Shown here piece after piece: positions 46,313 through 54,418 of a stretch of 64,000 nucleotides of DNA. Source of the stretch: CAVSJR01 sp963728285 (GTDB lineage: Bacteria > Actinomycetota > UBA4738 > HRBIN12). Numbering within the stretch: the first letter of the stretch is position 1; every line of letters begins with the position of its first letter. The notes beneath the pieces are model-generated. The model worked only from the letters and a program-made list of their open reading frames with translations, was not told the DNA's origin and ran no database searches. The position numbers were made by a program, and so were the translations under genes. The stretch covers positions 310,001 to 374,000 of the forward strand of contig CAVSJR010000002.1 in assembly GCA_963728285.1 (NCBI GenBank). The letters are read 5' to 3'.

Positions 46313-46516
46313 CTACGCACCACCGACCGCGGTGCCGACCGACGTGAACTTGGTCTGGGCGTTCGTGCCGATCAGCCGCACGGCGACGATGATCACGGCC
46401 GCGATCAACGCGACCATGAGGGCGTACTCAACCGCGGTCGCTCCCTTCTCCTCGGACGCACGCGTCCGGAAGTCGTGGAACCACGTCTGAATCCCCGTGT
46501 AGAGCTGCAGGAACAT
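46313..46516 (-). CDS. flp: Flp-type major pilin, copy 1
   Basis: 67 residues. EEKGATAVEYALMVALIAA is the canonical Flp prepilin site: cleavage after Gly, then Glu-Tyr at +5/+6 and a hydrophobic helix that packs the fibre core. The short C-terminus (RLIGTNAQTKFTSVGTAVGG) is typical of Flp pilins. It differs from the second copy, 300 bases upstream, at only two residues (Ile/Val-9 and Gln/Glu-53). A GGGGGTGAGCAG ribosome region precedes ATG. The 301-base gap upstream holds the conserved 41-base element described separately. Confidence 0.96.
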   Translation of the reverse strand: MFLQLYTGIQTWFHDFRTRASEEKGATAVEYALMVALIAAVIIVAVRLIGTNAQTKFTSVGTAVGGA

Positions 46517-46593
46517 CTGCTCACCCCCTTGTGTCTTCCCTCGATCCCTATTGCGCCTCGTGACATACGCTATGTGCCGTAGGTCCCCAGCGG

Positions 46594-46634
46594 TATTCCG
46601 AATTCCCCGCAGGGCCCGTACGTAGTTCCGCGTA
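46594..46634 (-). promoter_or_regulatory. Conserved upstream element of flp copy 1
   Basis: 41 bases that align without gaps to 47103-47143 in front of the other flp copy (33 identities), although the surrounding spacers do not match. On the minus strand both read TACGCG, TACGTACGG, then GGGGAA, TCGGAATA, and end 78 or 82 bases before the ATG. Probably the promoter core or an activator site. Confidence 0.6.
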
Positions 46635-46817
46635 CGACGAGCTCAGCACGGCGGGATCGGCTCGCACGATGCGGCGCCGCCCGCGGAGGTCGGCTCTGCT
46701 GCTCCGCGGCGAGCCCGAGTCCGGACCCGCCGCGGAGCGTGAAGCCGATGCCCCTCCGTGGGAACGAGCGCCGGAGCGCGCGGGGGCGCGGCCGCTCCTG
46801 CTTCTCGATCCAATCGT

Positions 46818-47021
46818 CTAGGCGCCGCCGACCGCAGTGCCGACCGACGTGAACTTCGTCTCGGCGTTCGTACCGATCAGCCGCACGGCGACGATGATCA
46901 CGGCCGCGATGAGCGCGACCATGAGGGCGTACTCAACCGCGGTCGCTCCCTTCTCCTCGGACGCACGCGTCCGGAAGTCGTGGAACCACGTCTGGACCCC
47001 CGTGTAGAGCTGGAGGAACAT
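46818..47021 (-). CDS. flp: Flp-type major pilin, copy 2
   Basis: 67 residues, near-identical to copy 1, with the same EEKGATAVEYALMV cleavage region. ATG (MFLQLYTGVQ) is set by GAAGGAGGTGAACAG, a textbook ribosome binding site; an ATG 14 codons upstream is not used. Codon choices are nearly the same in both copies over the coding region, indicating recent duplication or gene conversion. The gene is the first of the Tad operon. The 357-base gap upstream, shared with a divergent membrane-protein gene, holds the conserved element and nothing else recognised. Confidence 0.96.
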   Translation of the reverse strand: MFLQLYTGVQTWFHDFRTRASEEKGATAVEYALMVALIAAVIIVAVRLIGTNAETKFTSVGTAVGGA

Positions 47022-47102
47022 CTGTTCACCTCCTTCGATTGCTATGAGCCTCGGGCTCGTCACACCTCAGGGCCTACGGTAGGCACCGTCGCCCCTCGGT
47101 GA

Positions 47103-47143
47103 TATTCCGACTTCCCCGGACCTGCCGTACGTACTTTCGCGTA
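47103..47143 (-). promoter_or_regulatory. Conserved upstream element of flp copy 2
   Basis: Counterpart of the element at 46594-46634. Shared blocks on the minus strand are TACGTACGG and TCGGAATA. The leader to the ATG is 82 bases. Conservation of this block but not of the leader itself argues for a functional site rather than simple carry-over from duplication. Confidence 0.6.
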
Positions 47144-47378
47144 GCCCGCGCCATCGATGCAGGCGGGCTCGTCGGCGATTCACCGGCGTGCTCAGCCGCT
47201 CGGCCGCCGGCTCGGTCTCCGGCAACCTCGGCGATCCGGGTCGTTCTCTCTCCGAGAACTTTCGGCAGAGCGTCGACCCGGCTTGAGCCCGCCCAAGCCA
47301 CCGCCCGGGGCCCGAGGGAACGGCGCGCTTCCAGGCACGCCGCTCTAGTGGGGCGATCGCCGCGCCGAAGAACCGAGC

Positions 47379-48956
47379 ATGGCGACCGAGTACGGCGCGA
47401 AACCGGGCGCTCGGGCTCGCGGACCGCACGCCGGCCCGCGAGACGAGCGATCGCCGGCCCCCCATGCCGCCCGGCTCGCGATCACCCTTCCGCGGCTGTG
47501 GGCCATCGTCGCCGTGGAGGTGGCGGCGCTGGTCGGGCTCCTCACCCGGCTCAATTCCGTCGACCTCGCCTATCAGATCCGGGTCGGCGAGGCGATCCTG
47601 CGGGAGCGAACGCTGCCCGGCGTCGACCTCCTGACGTTCACGGTCCACGGACGACCCTGGCTCGACCAGCAGTGGGGAGCCCAGGTGATCCTGGCGCTCG
47701 CCCACCGCGCGGGCGGCTGGGGGGGCCAAACCATCCTTCGGGCCGGGCTCGTGACCGCGCTCTGCCTCTTCGTGTTCCTGGCGTGCCGCCGGGCCGGCGC
47801 CGGGTCTCGCGCATCGGCCCTCCTGACGCTCGCATCGCTGCTGGCGCTGCGAGCCGGACTCGGTTTGCGGCCACAGCTGTTCGGCCTCGTGCTGCTCGCC
47901 ATGACGCTCTGGATCCTCGCCGCCCGCAACCGGCGACCCGGCCTCGTCGTCGCGATCCCGCTCCTCGTCGCCCTGTGGGCCAACCTCCACGGCAGCTTCG
48001 TCCTGGCGCCGGCCCTTCTCGTCATCGCCTGGGTCGAGGCTCGCCGCAGGCGAGAGTCGGGAGCGACGAGGCTGCTCTGGATCGCGGCCGCCTCCGTTGC
48101 AGCGGCGTTCATCAATCCGTTCGGACCGAGGATCTGGGGCTACCTCGCCGAGGTCGCCACGAACCCGCGCGTTCGTGGATTCGTGGAGGAATGGCAGCCG
48201 CCGACGATGCACGATGCCGGCGGCGCAGCGTTCTTCGTGACCGGTCTGGCCGTGGCGGTCTTCCTCGTCGTCCGGCGTCCACGACCCGCGTGGACCTCCG
48301 TCGCGACGCTCGCGGCGTTCTTCGCCCTCGGACTGACAGCGAACCGAGCGGTCCTGTGGTGGTCGATCGTCGCTCCGATCGTGATCGCGGCCGAGCTGCG
48401 CTCGGACGGGGCTCGAGGCCCTCGCGGCGCCGACCACGATGCTCCCTCCGTCGCACCCCAGCCAGCGTCTCTGCTGAACGGGGCCGTGGCGGTCACGTTC
48501 GGCCTCGTCCTCGCCCTGTCGCTGCCCGGCGTGCTGCGGCCGGCCGGCTCCGAGCGTTGGCTTCCCCAGGATGCGCCGACGGCGGCCACCCGGGCGGTGC
48601 TGGCAGAGGTCGCCCCCGGGGCTCGCCTGTTCGTCTCCCAGCCGTGGGCATCGTGGTTCGAGTACGCCGCCCCTCGTGACCGCGTGTTCGTCGATTCACG
48701 CATCGAGCTCTATCCCTCCGAGATCTGGCGGGACTACGACGCCGTGACCGGAGCACGGTCCGGCTGGAGCCGGATCCTCGACCGCTGGCGCGTCGATGCC
48801 GTGGCGGTGCGCACGGAGGAGCCGCTGCTCGACGAGATCTCGGGCGATCCGGGATGGCGCACGCTGTTTCGCGACGCCTCCGGGGCGGTGTTCGTGCGAA
48901 CCTGCGCAAGCTGCGCGACCGCGGTGCCGGAGGCTATTCCGTCGCCCCAACCGTGA
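47379..48956 (+). CDS. Polytopic membrane protein, possible glycosyltransferase-C-like
   Basis: 525 residues, intact, with ~10 predicted membrane helices in residues 35-410 and a soluble C-terminal domain. The first outer loop contains DLAYQIRVGEAILRERTLP and DLLTFTVHGRPWLDQQWG, like the acidic first loop of dolichyl-mannosyltransferase-type enzymes and of actinobacterial arabinofuranosyl/mannosyl transferases. INPFGPRIWGYLAEV and GFVEEWQPPTM recur in this uncharacterised family. The tail (RVFVDSRIELYPSEIWRDYDAV) fits it too. Divergent from the Tad operon; its 3' end overlaps a convergent regulator gene by 23 bases. Function not established. Confidence 0.75.
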   Translation: MATEYGAKPGARARGPHAGPRDERSPAPHAARLAITLPRLWAIVAVEVAALVGLLTRLNSVDLAYQIRVGEAILRERTLPGVDLLTFTVHGRPWLDQQWGAQVILALAHRAGGWGGQTILRAGLVTALCLFVFLACRRAGAGSRASALLTLASLLALRAGLGLRPQLFGLVLLAMTLWILAARNRRPGLVVAIPLLVALWANLHGSFVLAPALLVIAWVEARRRRESGATRLLWIAAASVAAAFINPFGPRIWGYLAEVATNPRVRGFVEEWQPPTMHDAGGAAFFVTGLAVAVFLVVRRPRPAWTSVATLAAFFALGLTANRAVLWWSIVAPIVIAAELRSDGARGPRGADHDAPSVAPQPASLLNGAVAVTFGLVLALSLPGVLRPAGSERWLPQDAPTAATRAVLAEVAPGARLFVSQPWASWFEYAAPRDRVFVDSRIELYPSEIWRDYDAVTGARSGWSRILDRWRVDAVAVRTEEPLLDEISGDPGWRTLFRDASGAVFVRTCASCATAVPEAIPSPQP

Positions 48957-49650
48957 CGAGCCCGGAGCTCGCCGCAGCCCTCACCGCTCCGAGGCGCGTT
49001 CCCACCCCGAGCTTGCCGTAGATCCGTCCGAGATGCGTCGTGACCGTTCGCTCTCGAACGCCGAGCCGATCGGCGATCTGTCGCGCCGTCAGTCCCTCGG
49101 CCGCGACCATGAGGACCTGGCGCTCGCGCTCGGTGAGCATCGCCTCCACCTCGCGGCGCCGCTGGATCCGCTCGGCGATCTCCCAGACGAGCTCGGGCGG
49201 GCGTCCCTCGAGCACCATCTCCCCGGTCGCCGCCTGTCGCACCGCTTGGAGGAACGCGACGGGATCCAGGTTCTTGTCGGCGAACCCGTCCGCCCCCATG
49301 AACAGCGCCCTCGAGATGGACACGGCGCCCGCGCCGGCGCCGCAGGCGAGGATCGCGAAGGAGGGGAACCGGCGTCGAATCTCGCGGATGAGCCAGAAGG
49401 TGTCGTGCTCTCCCTCGAGCCCGAGGCCGAGGACGGCCACGACGTGGCTCCGACGCAGCCGTTCGATCGCCTCCATCGCCTCGTCGCCGGTGCCGGCCTC
49501 CACGAGGATCTCCATGTCGGGCCGGTCGTCGATCAGCATGCCCATGCCGGCCCGGACCACCGGCAACGGGTCGACGAGGACGACGCCGAGCCGCCGGCTC
49601 GGCTTCCCGCCGGCATGGGCGTCCGGCGCGGGTGCGTGCGGCGCCGTCAC
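48934..49650 (-). CDS. NarL/LuxR-type regulator with degenerate receiver
   Basis: 238 residues. The C-terminal HTH is normal (LTERERQVLMVAAEGLTARQIADRLGVRERTVTTHLGRIYGKLG). The receiver is not: the acidic pocket reads VVLVDPLPVVRAGM with one Asp instead of two acids, and the phospho-acceptor Asp is replaced in VVAVLGLGLEG. The Lys is kept in GFADKNLD. It therefore cannot be phosphorylated at the usual place and probably acts constitutively or by ligand or protein binding. It is the third gene of a leftward group of three related regulators. Confidence 0.9.
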   Translation of the reverse strand: MTAPHAPAPDAHAGGKPSRRLGVVLVDPLPVVRAGMGMLIDDRPDMEILVEAGTGDEAMEAIERLRRSHVVAVLGLGLEGEHDTFWLIREIRRRFPSFAILACGAGAGAVSISRALFMGADGFADKNLDPVAFLQAVRQAATGEMVLEGRPPELVWEIAERIQRRREVEAMLTERERQVLMVAAEGLTARQIADRLGVRERTVTTHLGRIYGKLGVGTRLGAVRAAASSGLVTVGATE

Positions 49651-49675
49651 GTCGACGAATCCGATCGCGCGAGCA

Positions 49676-50413
49676 TCAGAGCCCGACGCCGTCCGCGTGC
49701 GACGCGCCCTCGGGGTGGCCGGCGACCCCGATGCTGATGTAGCCGAGGGACGCGGCTCGGGCGATCGCCTGCATCCTCGTGTGGACGCCGAGCTTGCGAT
49801 AGAGCTTCGTCACATGCGATTCCACCGTGCGAGGGGAGATCCCGGTCCTCGAGGCGGTCTGCCGAATGGTCCACCCGTCGGCGAGCAGGCGAAGCACCTG
49901 CAACTCCCGCGGCGTGAGCGACGGATGGTCCTCGGCCTCGGCGCCGAGGCGGGCCGTCCGAACCAGCCTGCTCATCTCGTGCACGGCCTCGCGCTGCTGC
50001 TCCGGAGCGAGGACGCGTTTCCCCTCCGCGATGGTCTCGATGGCGCGGGCGATCGTCCGCACGCCGGAGGACTTCGGCAGGAGCCCGTCCACGCGCGACC
50101 GCATCCACGACAGCGTCGAGGGCCCGTGGGCCGGGTCGGTGAGGACGAGGATCCGCGGATGCGCGCCGCCCGCGCGCATCCGGTCGGCGATCTCGAGCGC
50201 TCGCGCACCCGGCACGGCGGGATCCAGCACGACCACATCCGGATGGAGCCGTTCGCACTCCTCGATCGCGCCCCGCCCGTCCGCTTCGCCGACGACCTCG
50301 AGGGTCGGCGACGCCTCGCACGCCATTCGCACGACCGCTCGCACGATCGGGTGATCCTCGACGATCAGGACGCGGGTGCGCGCCATCGGGTGTCGCGTCG
50401 GCCGCACCGCCAT
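49676..50413 (-). CDS. NarL/LuxR-type response regulator
   Basis: 245 residues. Receiver VLIVEDHPIVRAVVRMA with intact acids, phospho-acceptor Asp in DVVVLDPAVPG, Thr in ILVLTDPAHG and Lys in GLLPKSSG. HTH LTPRELQVLRLLADGWTIRQTASRTGISPRTVESHVTKLYRKLG. This is the only one of the three neighbouring regulators with a full phosphorylation site. No histidine kinase is adjacent. ATG at the first Met is used; MARTRVLIVEDHP nine codons later is an alternative. Gap to the next gene is 25 bases. Confidence 0.9.
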   Translation of the reverse strand: MAVRPTRHPMARTRVLIVEDHPIVRAVVRMACEASPTLEVVGEADGRGAIEECERLHPDVVVLDPAVPGARALEIADRMRAGGAHPRILVLTDPAHGPSTLSWMRSRVDGLLPKSSGVRTIARAIETIAEGKRVLAPEQQREAVHEMSRLVRTARLGAEAEDHPSLTPRELQVLRLLADGWTIRQTASRTGISPRTVESHVTKLYRKLGVHTRMQAIARAASLGYISIGVAGHPEGASHADGVGL

Positions 50414-50435
50414 CGTCTGGCACCGTCTCTCCCCG

Positions 50436-51113
50436 TCAGGCGCTGCGAGAGATGGGGACGAGCCCGTGCCGCCAGGCCAGGGTCACCGCCTCGACCTTGG
50501 AGTGGACGCCGAGCTTCGCCAGGACGCTCTTCACATGGCTCTGCACCGTCAGCGGGCTGATGCCGAGCTGCATGGCGACCTCGTCCGTCGACAACCCCTG
50601 CGCCAGCGCCGCGAGGATCTCCGTCTCCCTGATCGTCAGGCGCTTGATCCCGTCGCGCTCACCCGCCCCATCCGTGCCGGGCTGCAGCTCATCGAGCTGG
50701 CGGACGACGTGCGGCAGGTCGACCACGGGCATCACCATCTCGCCCGCGGCGGCGCGCCGAAGGACGCCGAACAGGTCGCGGGGATCGGGCGAGCGCGGCA
50801 CGAAGCCGCATGCCCCCGACGCCAGCGCCGCGGCGATGGATTCCGGGCTCTGCAGCTCCGCGACCACGAGGACCTTCGCGGACGAGCGGGCCTCCAGGAT
50901 CCGCCGGGTCGCATCGATCCCGTCGATCCCGGGCAGGTCGAGGTCCAGCAGCACGACGTCGACGGGGCAGGCCCGGCACAGGCCGGCCGCCTCGTCCACG
51001 TCCCCGGCGGTTCCGACGATACGGATCCCGGGACGGCCGTCGAGCAGCGTCGACACGCCACCCTCGAACATCCGGTCGTCGCCCACCAACAACAGCCGCA
51101 CGAGTTCGTTCAT
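50436..51113 (-). CDS. NarL/LuxR-type regulator with atypical receiver
   Basis: 225 residues. RLLLVGDDRMFEGGVSTLL keeps an acidic pair, and the phospho-acceptor Asp is present in VVLLDLDLPGIDG, but the switch Lys is replaced by Arg (GFVPRSPDP). HTH: LTIRETEILAALAQGLSTDEVAMQLGISPLTVQSHVKSVLAKLG. First gene of the leftward trio, divergent from the YyaL gene. ATG at 51113 has CCGAGAG just upstream; the longer open frame is not used. The kinase partner is unknown. Confidence 0.9.
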   Translation of the reverse strand: MNELVRLLLVGDDRMFEGGVSTLLDGRPGIRIVGTAGDVDEAAGLCRACPVDVVLLDLDLPGIDGIDATRRILEARSSAKVLVVAELQSPESIAAALASGACGFVPRSPDPRDLFGVLRRAAAGEMVMPVVDLPHVVRQLDELQPGTDGAGERDGIKRLTIRETEILAALAQGLSTDEVAMQLGISPLTVQSHVKSVLAKLGVHSKVEAVTLAWRHGLVPISRSA

Positions 51114-51249
51114 CTCTCGGGAGAAGCATCGGCCTGCGGCGTCCGAGACCTGAGCGGCCCGTAGACTCGCCGGCGTGACCATCTGCCCGACCTGGGGAGG
51201 AGGATACCCAGAGCGGGTGAGCCACCATGTCGGGGGAAAGGACGTCCGG

Positions 51250-53304
51250 ATGAGCGAATCGCGATCCCCCAACCGGCTCGCCGGCCAGACGAGCCCCTAC
51301 CTCCTGCAGCACGCCCACAACCCGGTCGACTGGTACCCGTGGGGCGAGGAGGCGCTCTCGCGGGCGAGGCGCGAGGACAAGCCCATCATGCTCTCGATCG
51401 GCTACGCCGCATGCCATTGGTGCCATGTCATGGAGCGCGAGTCGTTCGAGGACGAGGAGACCGCCGCGCTGCTCAACGAGCGGTTCGTCTCGATCAAGGT
51501 CGACAGGGAGGAACGGCCCGATCTCGACGCCATCTACATGGACGCGGCGCAGGCCATGACCGGGCGCGGGGGCTGGCCGCTCACGGCGTTCCTGACGCCC
51601 GCGGGAGAGCCCTTCTACGCCGGAACGTACTTTCCGCCGGAGCCGCGTCACGGGATGCCGTCGTTCCGACAGGTGCTCATCGGCGTCTCCGAGGCATGGC
51701 GGGAGCGGCGCGACGACGTGCTGCGGCAGGGCAAACACGTCGTCGAGGCGATCGCCGGGGGGACCTCGCTCTCCGCGTCGGGCGAGGCCGCGTCCGAGGA
51801 CGTGCTCGGCGAGGCCTTCGCGACGCTGGAGGCGGCCTTCGACGCGCAGTGGGGCGGCTTCGGCGGCGCGCCGAAGTTCCCCCAGCCGATGGTCCTGGAG
51901 TTCCTGCTCCGGATGCACCTTCGGGGGGAGCAGCGCGCGCTGCCGATGCTGCGGCGAACGCTGGATCGGATGGCGGCGGGCGGGATCCACGATCAGCTCG
52001 GGGGCGGCTTCGCTCGCTATTCGACCGATGCCGCATGGCACGTTCCCCACTTCGAGAAGATGCTCTACGACAACGCGCAGCTCATCCGCGTGTATACGCG
52101 TGCATGGCAGGTGACCGGCGATCCGACCTATCGCCGAGTCGCCGTCGACACGATCGAGTACCTGCTGCGAGAGATGCGGCATCCGGAGGGAGGGCTGTAC
52201 TCGTCCCAGGACGCGGACTCCGAGGGCGTGGAGGGACGGTTCTTCACCTGGTCCTACGACGAGCTCGTCGCCGTCGGCGGCGATGCCGTCGCTGCGGCGT
52301 TCGGGACTGCACCGCAGGGGAATTGGGAAGGGACGAACGTCCTGTGGATGCCGCTTCCCGTCGACGCCGTCGCCGCCGAGCTCGGGAGCGACGCCGGCGA
52401 GCTCGCGGAGGAGCTGTCGCGCGCGCGAGCCGAATTGTTCCGCCTCAGGGAGCGGCGCGTCCGCCCGCTCACCGACGACAAGATCCTCGCCGGATGGAAC
52501 GGCCTCGCGATCGCGGCGCTCGCGGAGGCGGGGCGCGTCTTCGGTGAGGGCGCCTACGTGGATGCCGCGGTCCGCGCAGCCGACTTCGTCCTGACCCGTC
52601 TGCGCGACGATTCGGGACGGCTCCTTCGCTCCTGGCGAGGGGGCACGGCGGGCGGACGCGCGTACGCGGACGATCACGCGATGATGGCCGAGGCCTGTCT
52701 CACGCTCTACGAGACGACGGGCGATCTCCGCTGGTTTCGGGAGGCGCGAGCCCTCGCCGACGACCTGCTCCGTCGCTTTCGCGATGAGGAACGCGGCGGG
52801 TTCTACCAGACGGCCTCCGACGACGAGGCGCTCGTGCTCCGTCCGAAGGAGCTCTTCGACAACGCCGTTCCCTCGGGGAACTCCGTCGCCGCCGATGTCC
52901 TGCTGCGGCTGGCGTCGCTGACCGGCGAGGAGGAGTACGAGCTCGCGGCTCGATCCGCGCTCGCCCTCGTGCTCGACCACGCGGGCCGCATGCCGACCGC
53001 GTTCGGGACGGCGCTGTGCGCGATCGACCTGGCCGTCTCGAACATTCGCGAGGTGGCGGTCGTCGGCCGCCCCGGCGGCGACGACACGCGCGCGCTGATC
53101 GACGAGGTCCTCGTGAAGCGGTTCCTGCCCGATCACGTCCTCGCCCTCGCCGATCCCGACGACGACGAGGCGCGTGCGGAGGTGCCGCTGCTGCGCGACC
53201 GGGTGGAGGTGGACGGCAGGGCGACGGCCTATGTCTGCGAGCGGTTCGTCTGCAAGCTTCCCGTCACGCTTCCCGAGGAGCTCGCCTCGCAGCTGGCCGG
53301 CTGA
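51250..53304 (+). CDS. Thioredoxin-domain protein of the YyaL/SSP411 family (DUF255)
   Basis: 684 residues, intact. N-terminal thioredoxin-like DUF255 domain: NRLAGQTSPYLLQHAHNPVDWYPW and IGYAACHWCHVMERESFED with the CHWCH redox motif, then ERPDLDAIYMDAAQAMTGRGGWPL. The long C-terminal alpha/alpha barrel, as in N-acylglucosamine 2-epimerases, has YDNAQLIRVYTRAW, YSSQDADSEGVEGRFFTWS and DDKILAGWNGLAI. Widely conserved but of unclear biochemical role. The ATG at MSESRSPNRLAG is chosen because the family begins near there; upstream in-frame codons lack similarity. Confidence 0.93.
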   Translation: MSESRSPNRLAGQTSPYLLQHAHNPVDWYPWGEEALSRARREDKPIMLSIGYAACHWCHVMERESFEDEETAALLNERFVSIKVDREERPDLDAIYMDAAQAMTGRGGWPLTAFLTPAGEPFYAGTYFPPEPRHGMPSFRQVLIGVSEAWRERRDDVLRQGKHVVEAIAGGTSLSASGEAASEDVLGEAFATLEAAFDAQWGGFGGAPKFPQPMVLEFLLRMHLRGEQRALPMLRRTLDRMAAGGIHDQLGGGFARYSTDAAWHVPHFEKMLYDNAQLIRVYTRAWQVTGDPTYRRVAVDTIEYLLREMRHPEGGLYSSQDADSEGVEGRFFTWSYDELVAVGGDAVAAAFGTAPQGNWEGTNVLWMPLPVDAVAAELGSDAGELAEELSRARAELFRLRERRVRPLTDDKILAGWNGLAIAALAEAGRVFGEGAYVDAAVRAADFVLTRLRDDSGRLLRSWRGGTAGGRAYADDHAMMAEACLTLYETTGDLRWFREARALADDLLRRFRDEERGGFYQTASDDEALVLRPKELFDNAVPSGNSVAADVLLRLASLTGEEEYELAARSALALVLDHAGRMPTAFGTALCAIDLAVSNIREVAVVGRPGGDDTRALIDEVLVKRFLPDHVLALADPDDDEARAEVPLLRDRVEVDGRATAYVCERFVCKLPVTLPEELASQLAG

Positions 53305-53341
53305 GTGCGCCCCGGGGCGCCGCCCGCCTTGACGGCTCGAG

Positions 53342-53360
53342 ATAGGTAAGCCTAGACTAA
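53342..53360 (+). promoter_or_regulatory. DtxR/IdeR-like iron box over the arsR promoter
   Basis: The 19-base ATAGGTAAGCCTAGACTAA matches the iron-box consensus TTAGGTTAGSCTAACCTAA at 15 positions. It overlaps a -10-like TAGACT (53353-53358) only 12 bases before the ArsR ATG, so the transcript would be nearly leaderless. Either an iron-dependent repressor or the ArsR protein itself may bind here. Confidence 0.5.
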
Positions 53361-53369
53361 CCGTAAGTT

Positions 53370-53693
53370 ATGGCTTACTCATCGTCGGCCGCGGCCGTGC
53401 TCGACGCCCTCGGGGACCCGACGCGCCGGGACCTCCTGGAGGTGCTCCGCGAGGGACCGCGAGCGGTCGTGGACATCGCCGCCGCGATGCCCGTCAGCCG
53501 GCCGGCCGTCTCGCAGCACCTGCGCGTGCTGAAGGAGGCGGGCCTCGTGACCGAGCGCAGCGAAGGCGCGCGCCGCGTGTATCGGATCCATACCGAGGGA
53601 CTCGCGGCGCTTCGGGCGTACCTGGAGACCTATTGGAACGGCGCGTTGGCGGCCTTCAAGGAGGCCGCGGAGGAGCGAGGAGGGAACCGATGA
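53370..53693 (+). CDS. ArsR-family transcriptional regulator
   Basis: 107 residues, winged helix: VLDALGDPTRRDLLEVLREGPR, VVDIAAAMPVSRPAVSQHLRVLKEAGLV (recognition helix) and RRVYRIHTEGLAALRAYLETYW. It lacks the CxC metal site of ArsR/SmtB sensors, and belongs to the group that pairs with an SRPBCC/AHSA1 protein. Its stop overlaps the start of that gene (ATGA). The promoter carries an iron-box-like palindrome. Likely autoregulatory; its signal is unknown. Confidence 0.92.
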   Translation: MAYSSSAAAVLDALGDPTRRDLLEVLREGPRAVVDIAAAMPVSRPAVSQHLRVLKEAGLVTERSEGARRVYRIHTEGLAALRAYLETYWNGALAAFKEAAEERGGNR

Positions 53694-54151
53694 TCGAACC
53701 GATTCGCGCGAGCGTGACCGTGGACTGCGCGCAGGAACGCGCGTTCCGGGTCTTCACCGAGCGCATGGACACGTGGTGGCCCCTGGAGGTGCATTCCATC
53801 GCCGTCGACGATCGCGACGGCGCGGTCAAGGCGGAGGCCGTCGTGGTCGAGGGCAGGGAGGGTGGCCGCATCTACGAGGTGATGTCGGACGGCGCCGAGG
53901 GGTCGTGGGGAACCATCCTCGCGTGGGAACCGCCGAGTCGCGTCGTGATCGCCTGGAAGCCCAACACGAGCGACAACCCTCCCACCGAGCTCGAGATCAC
54001 CTTCAGCCCCCGAGGGGAGCGGACGCGGGTGGACCTCGAGCACCGCGGGTGGGAGCGGCTCGGGGACCTGGCCGAGGCCGCCCGCGCGGGCTACGGCGAG
54101 GGCTGGACGCGGACGCTGGAGAGGTACGCGAGCGTCGCCGGCGACGCCTAG
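53690..54151 (+). CDS. SRPBCC/AHSA1-type domain protein
   Basis: 153 residues, START-like helix-grip fold: IRASVTVDCAQERAFRVFTE, MDTWWPLE, GRIYEVMSDGAEGSWGTILAWEPPSRVVIAWK and ELEITFSPRGERTRVDLEHRGWERL are typical of AHSA1 family members that bind hydrophobic ligands in a central cavity. Translationally coupled to ArsR. The common arsR-SRPBCC pair is often thought to sense or handle small hydrophobic compounds, but no substrate can be named. Confidence 0.9.
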   Translation: MIEPIRASVTVDCAQERAFRVFTERMDTWWPLEVHSIAVDDRDGAVKAEAVVVEGREGGRIYEVMSDGAEGSWGTILAWEPPSRVVIAWKPNTSDNPPTELEITFSPRGERTRVDLEHRGWERLGDLAEAARAGYGEGWTRTLERYASVAGDA

Positions 54152-54160
54152 AATCCCGTC

Positions 54161-54418
54161 ATGGCGATCGTGACGTTGCGAAGCCCGCTGCGCGAGCTGG
54201 CGGGCGGCGGCCGGGAGCTGCGCCTCGATGCCGCGACCGTCGGGGAGCTCCTTCGGGGACTCGAGGTCCAGAACCCGCGAATCACGGGGTGGATCCTCGA
54301 CGAACGCGGCGCCATCCGCCGCCACGTCTGCGTCTTCGTGAACGGCGAGCAGCGGGACGTCGACGCAGCGGTCTCCGACGACGATCGCGTTCACGTCCTC
54401 CCGTCGATCTCCGGCGGG
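54161..54418 (+). CDS. MoaD/ThiS-like beta-grasp protein ending in Gly-Gly
   Basis: 86 residues up to Gly-Gly. VTLRSPLRELAGGGRELRLD, VGELLRGLEVQNPRITGWILDE, RRHVCVFVNGEQRDVD and DRVHVLPSISGG follow the ubiquitin-like sulfur-carrier fold, where the terminal GG is adenylated and thiocarboxylated. No stop codon follows the GG: the frame continues, and one extra base would place it in phase with the downstream propeller gene, which itself lacks a start codon. So it is either a separate gene whose stop is obscured or the N-terminal part of a fusion. It starts nine bases after the SRPBCC gene. Confidence 0.75.

Noticed and set aside
48934..48956. Overlap of the membrane-protein and regulator 3' ends as evidence that one is false.
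   Set aside because: Both frames have complete domains up to their stops; short convergent overlaps also occur elsewhere in this window (26651-26664).
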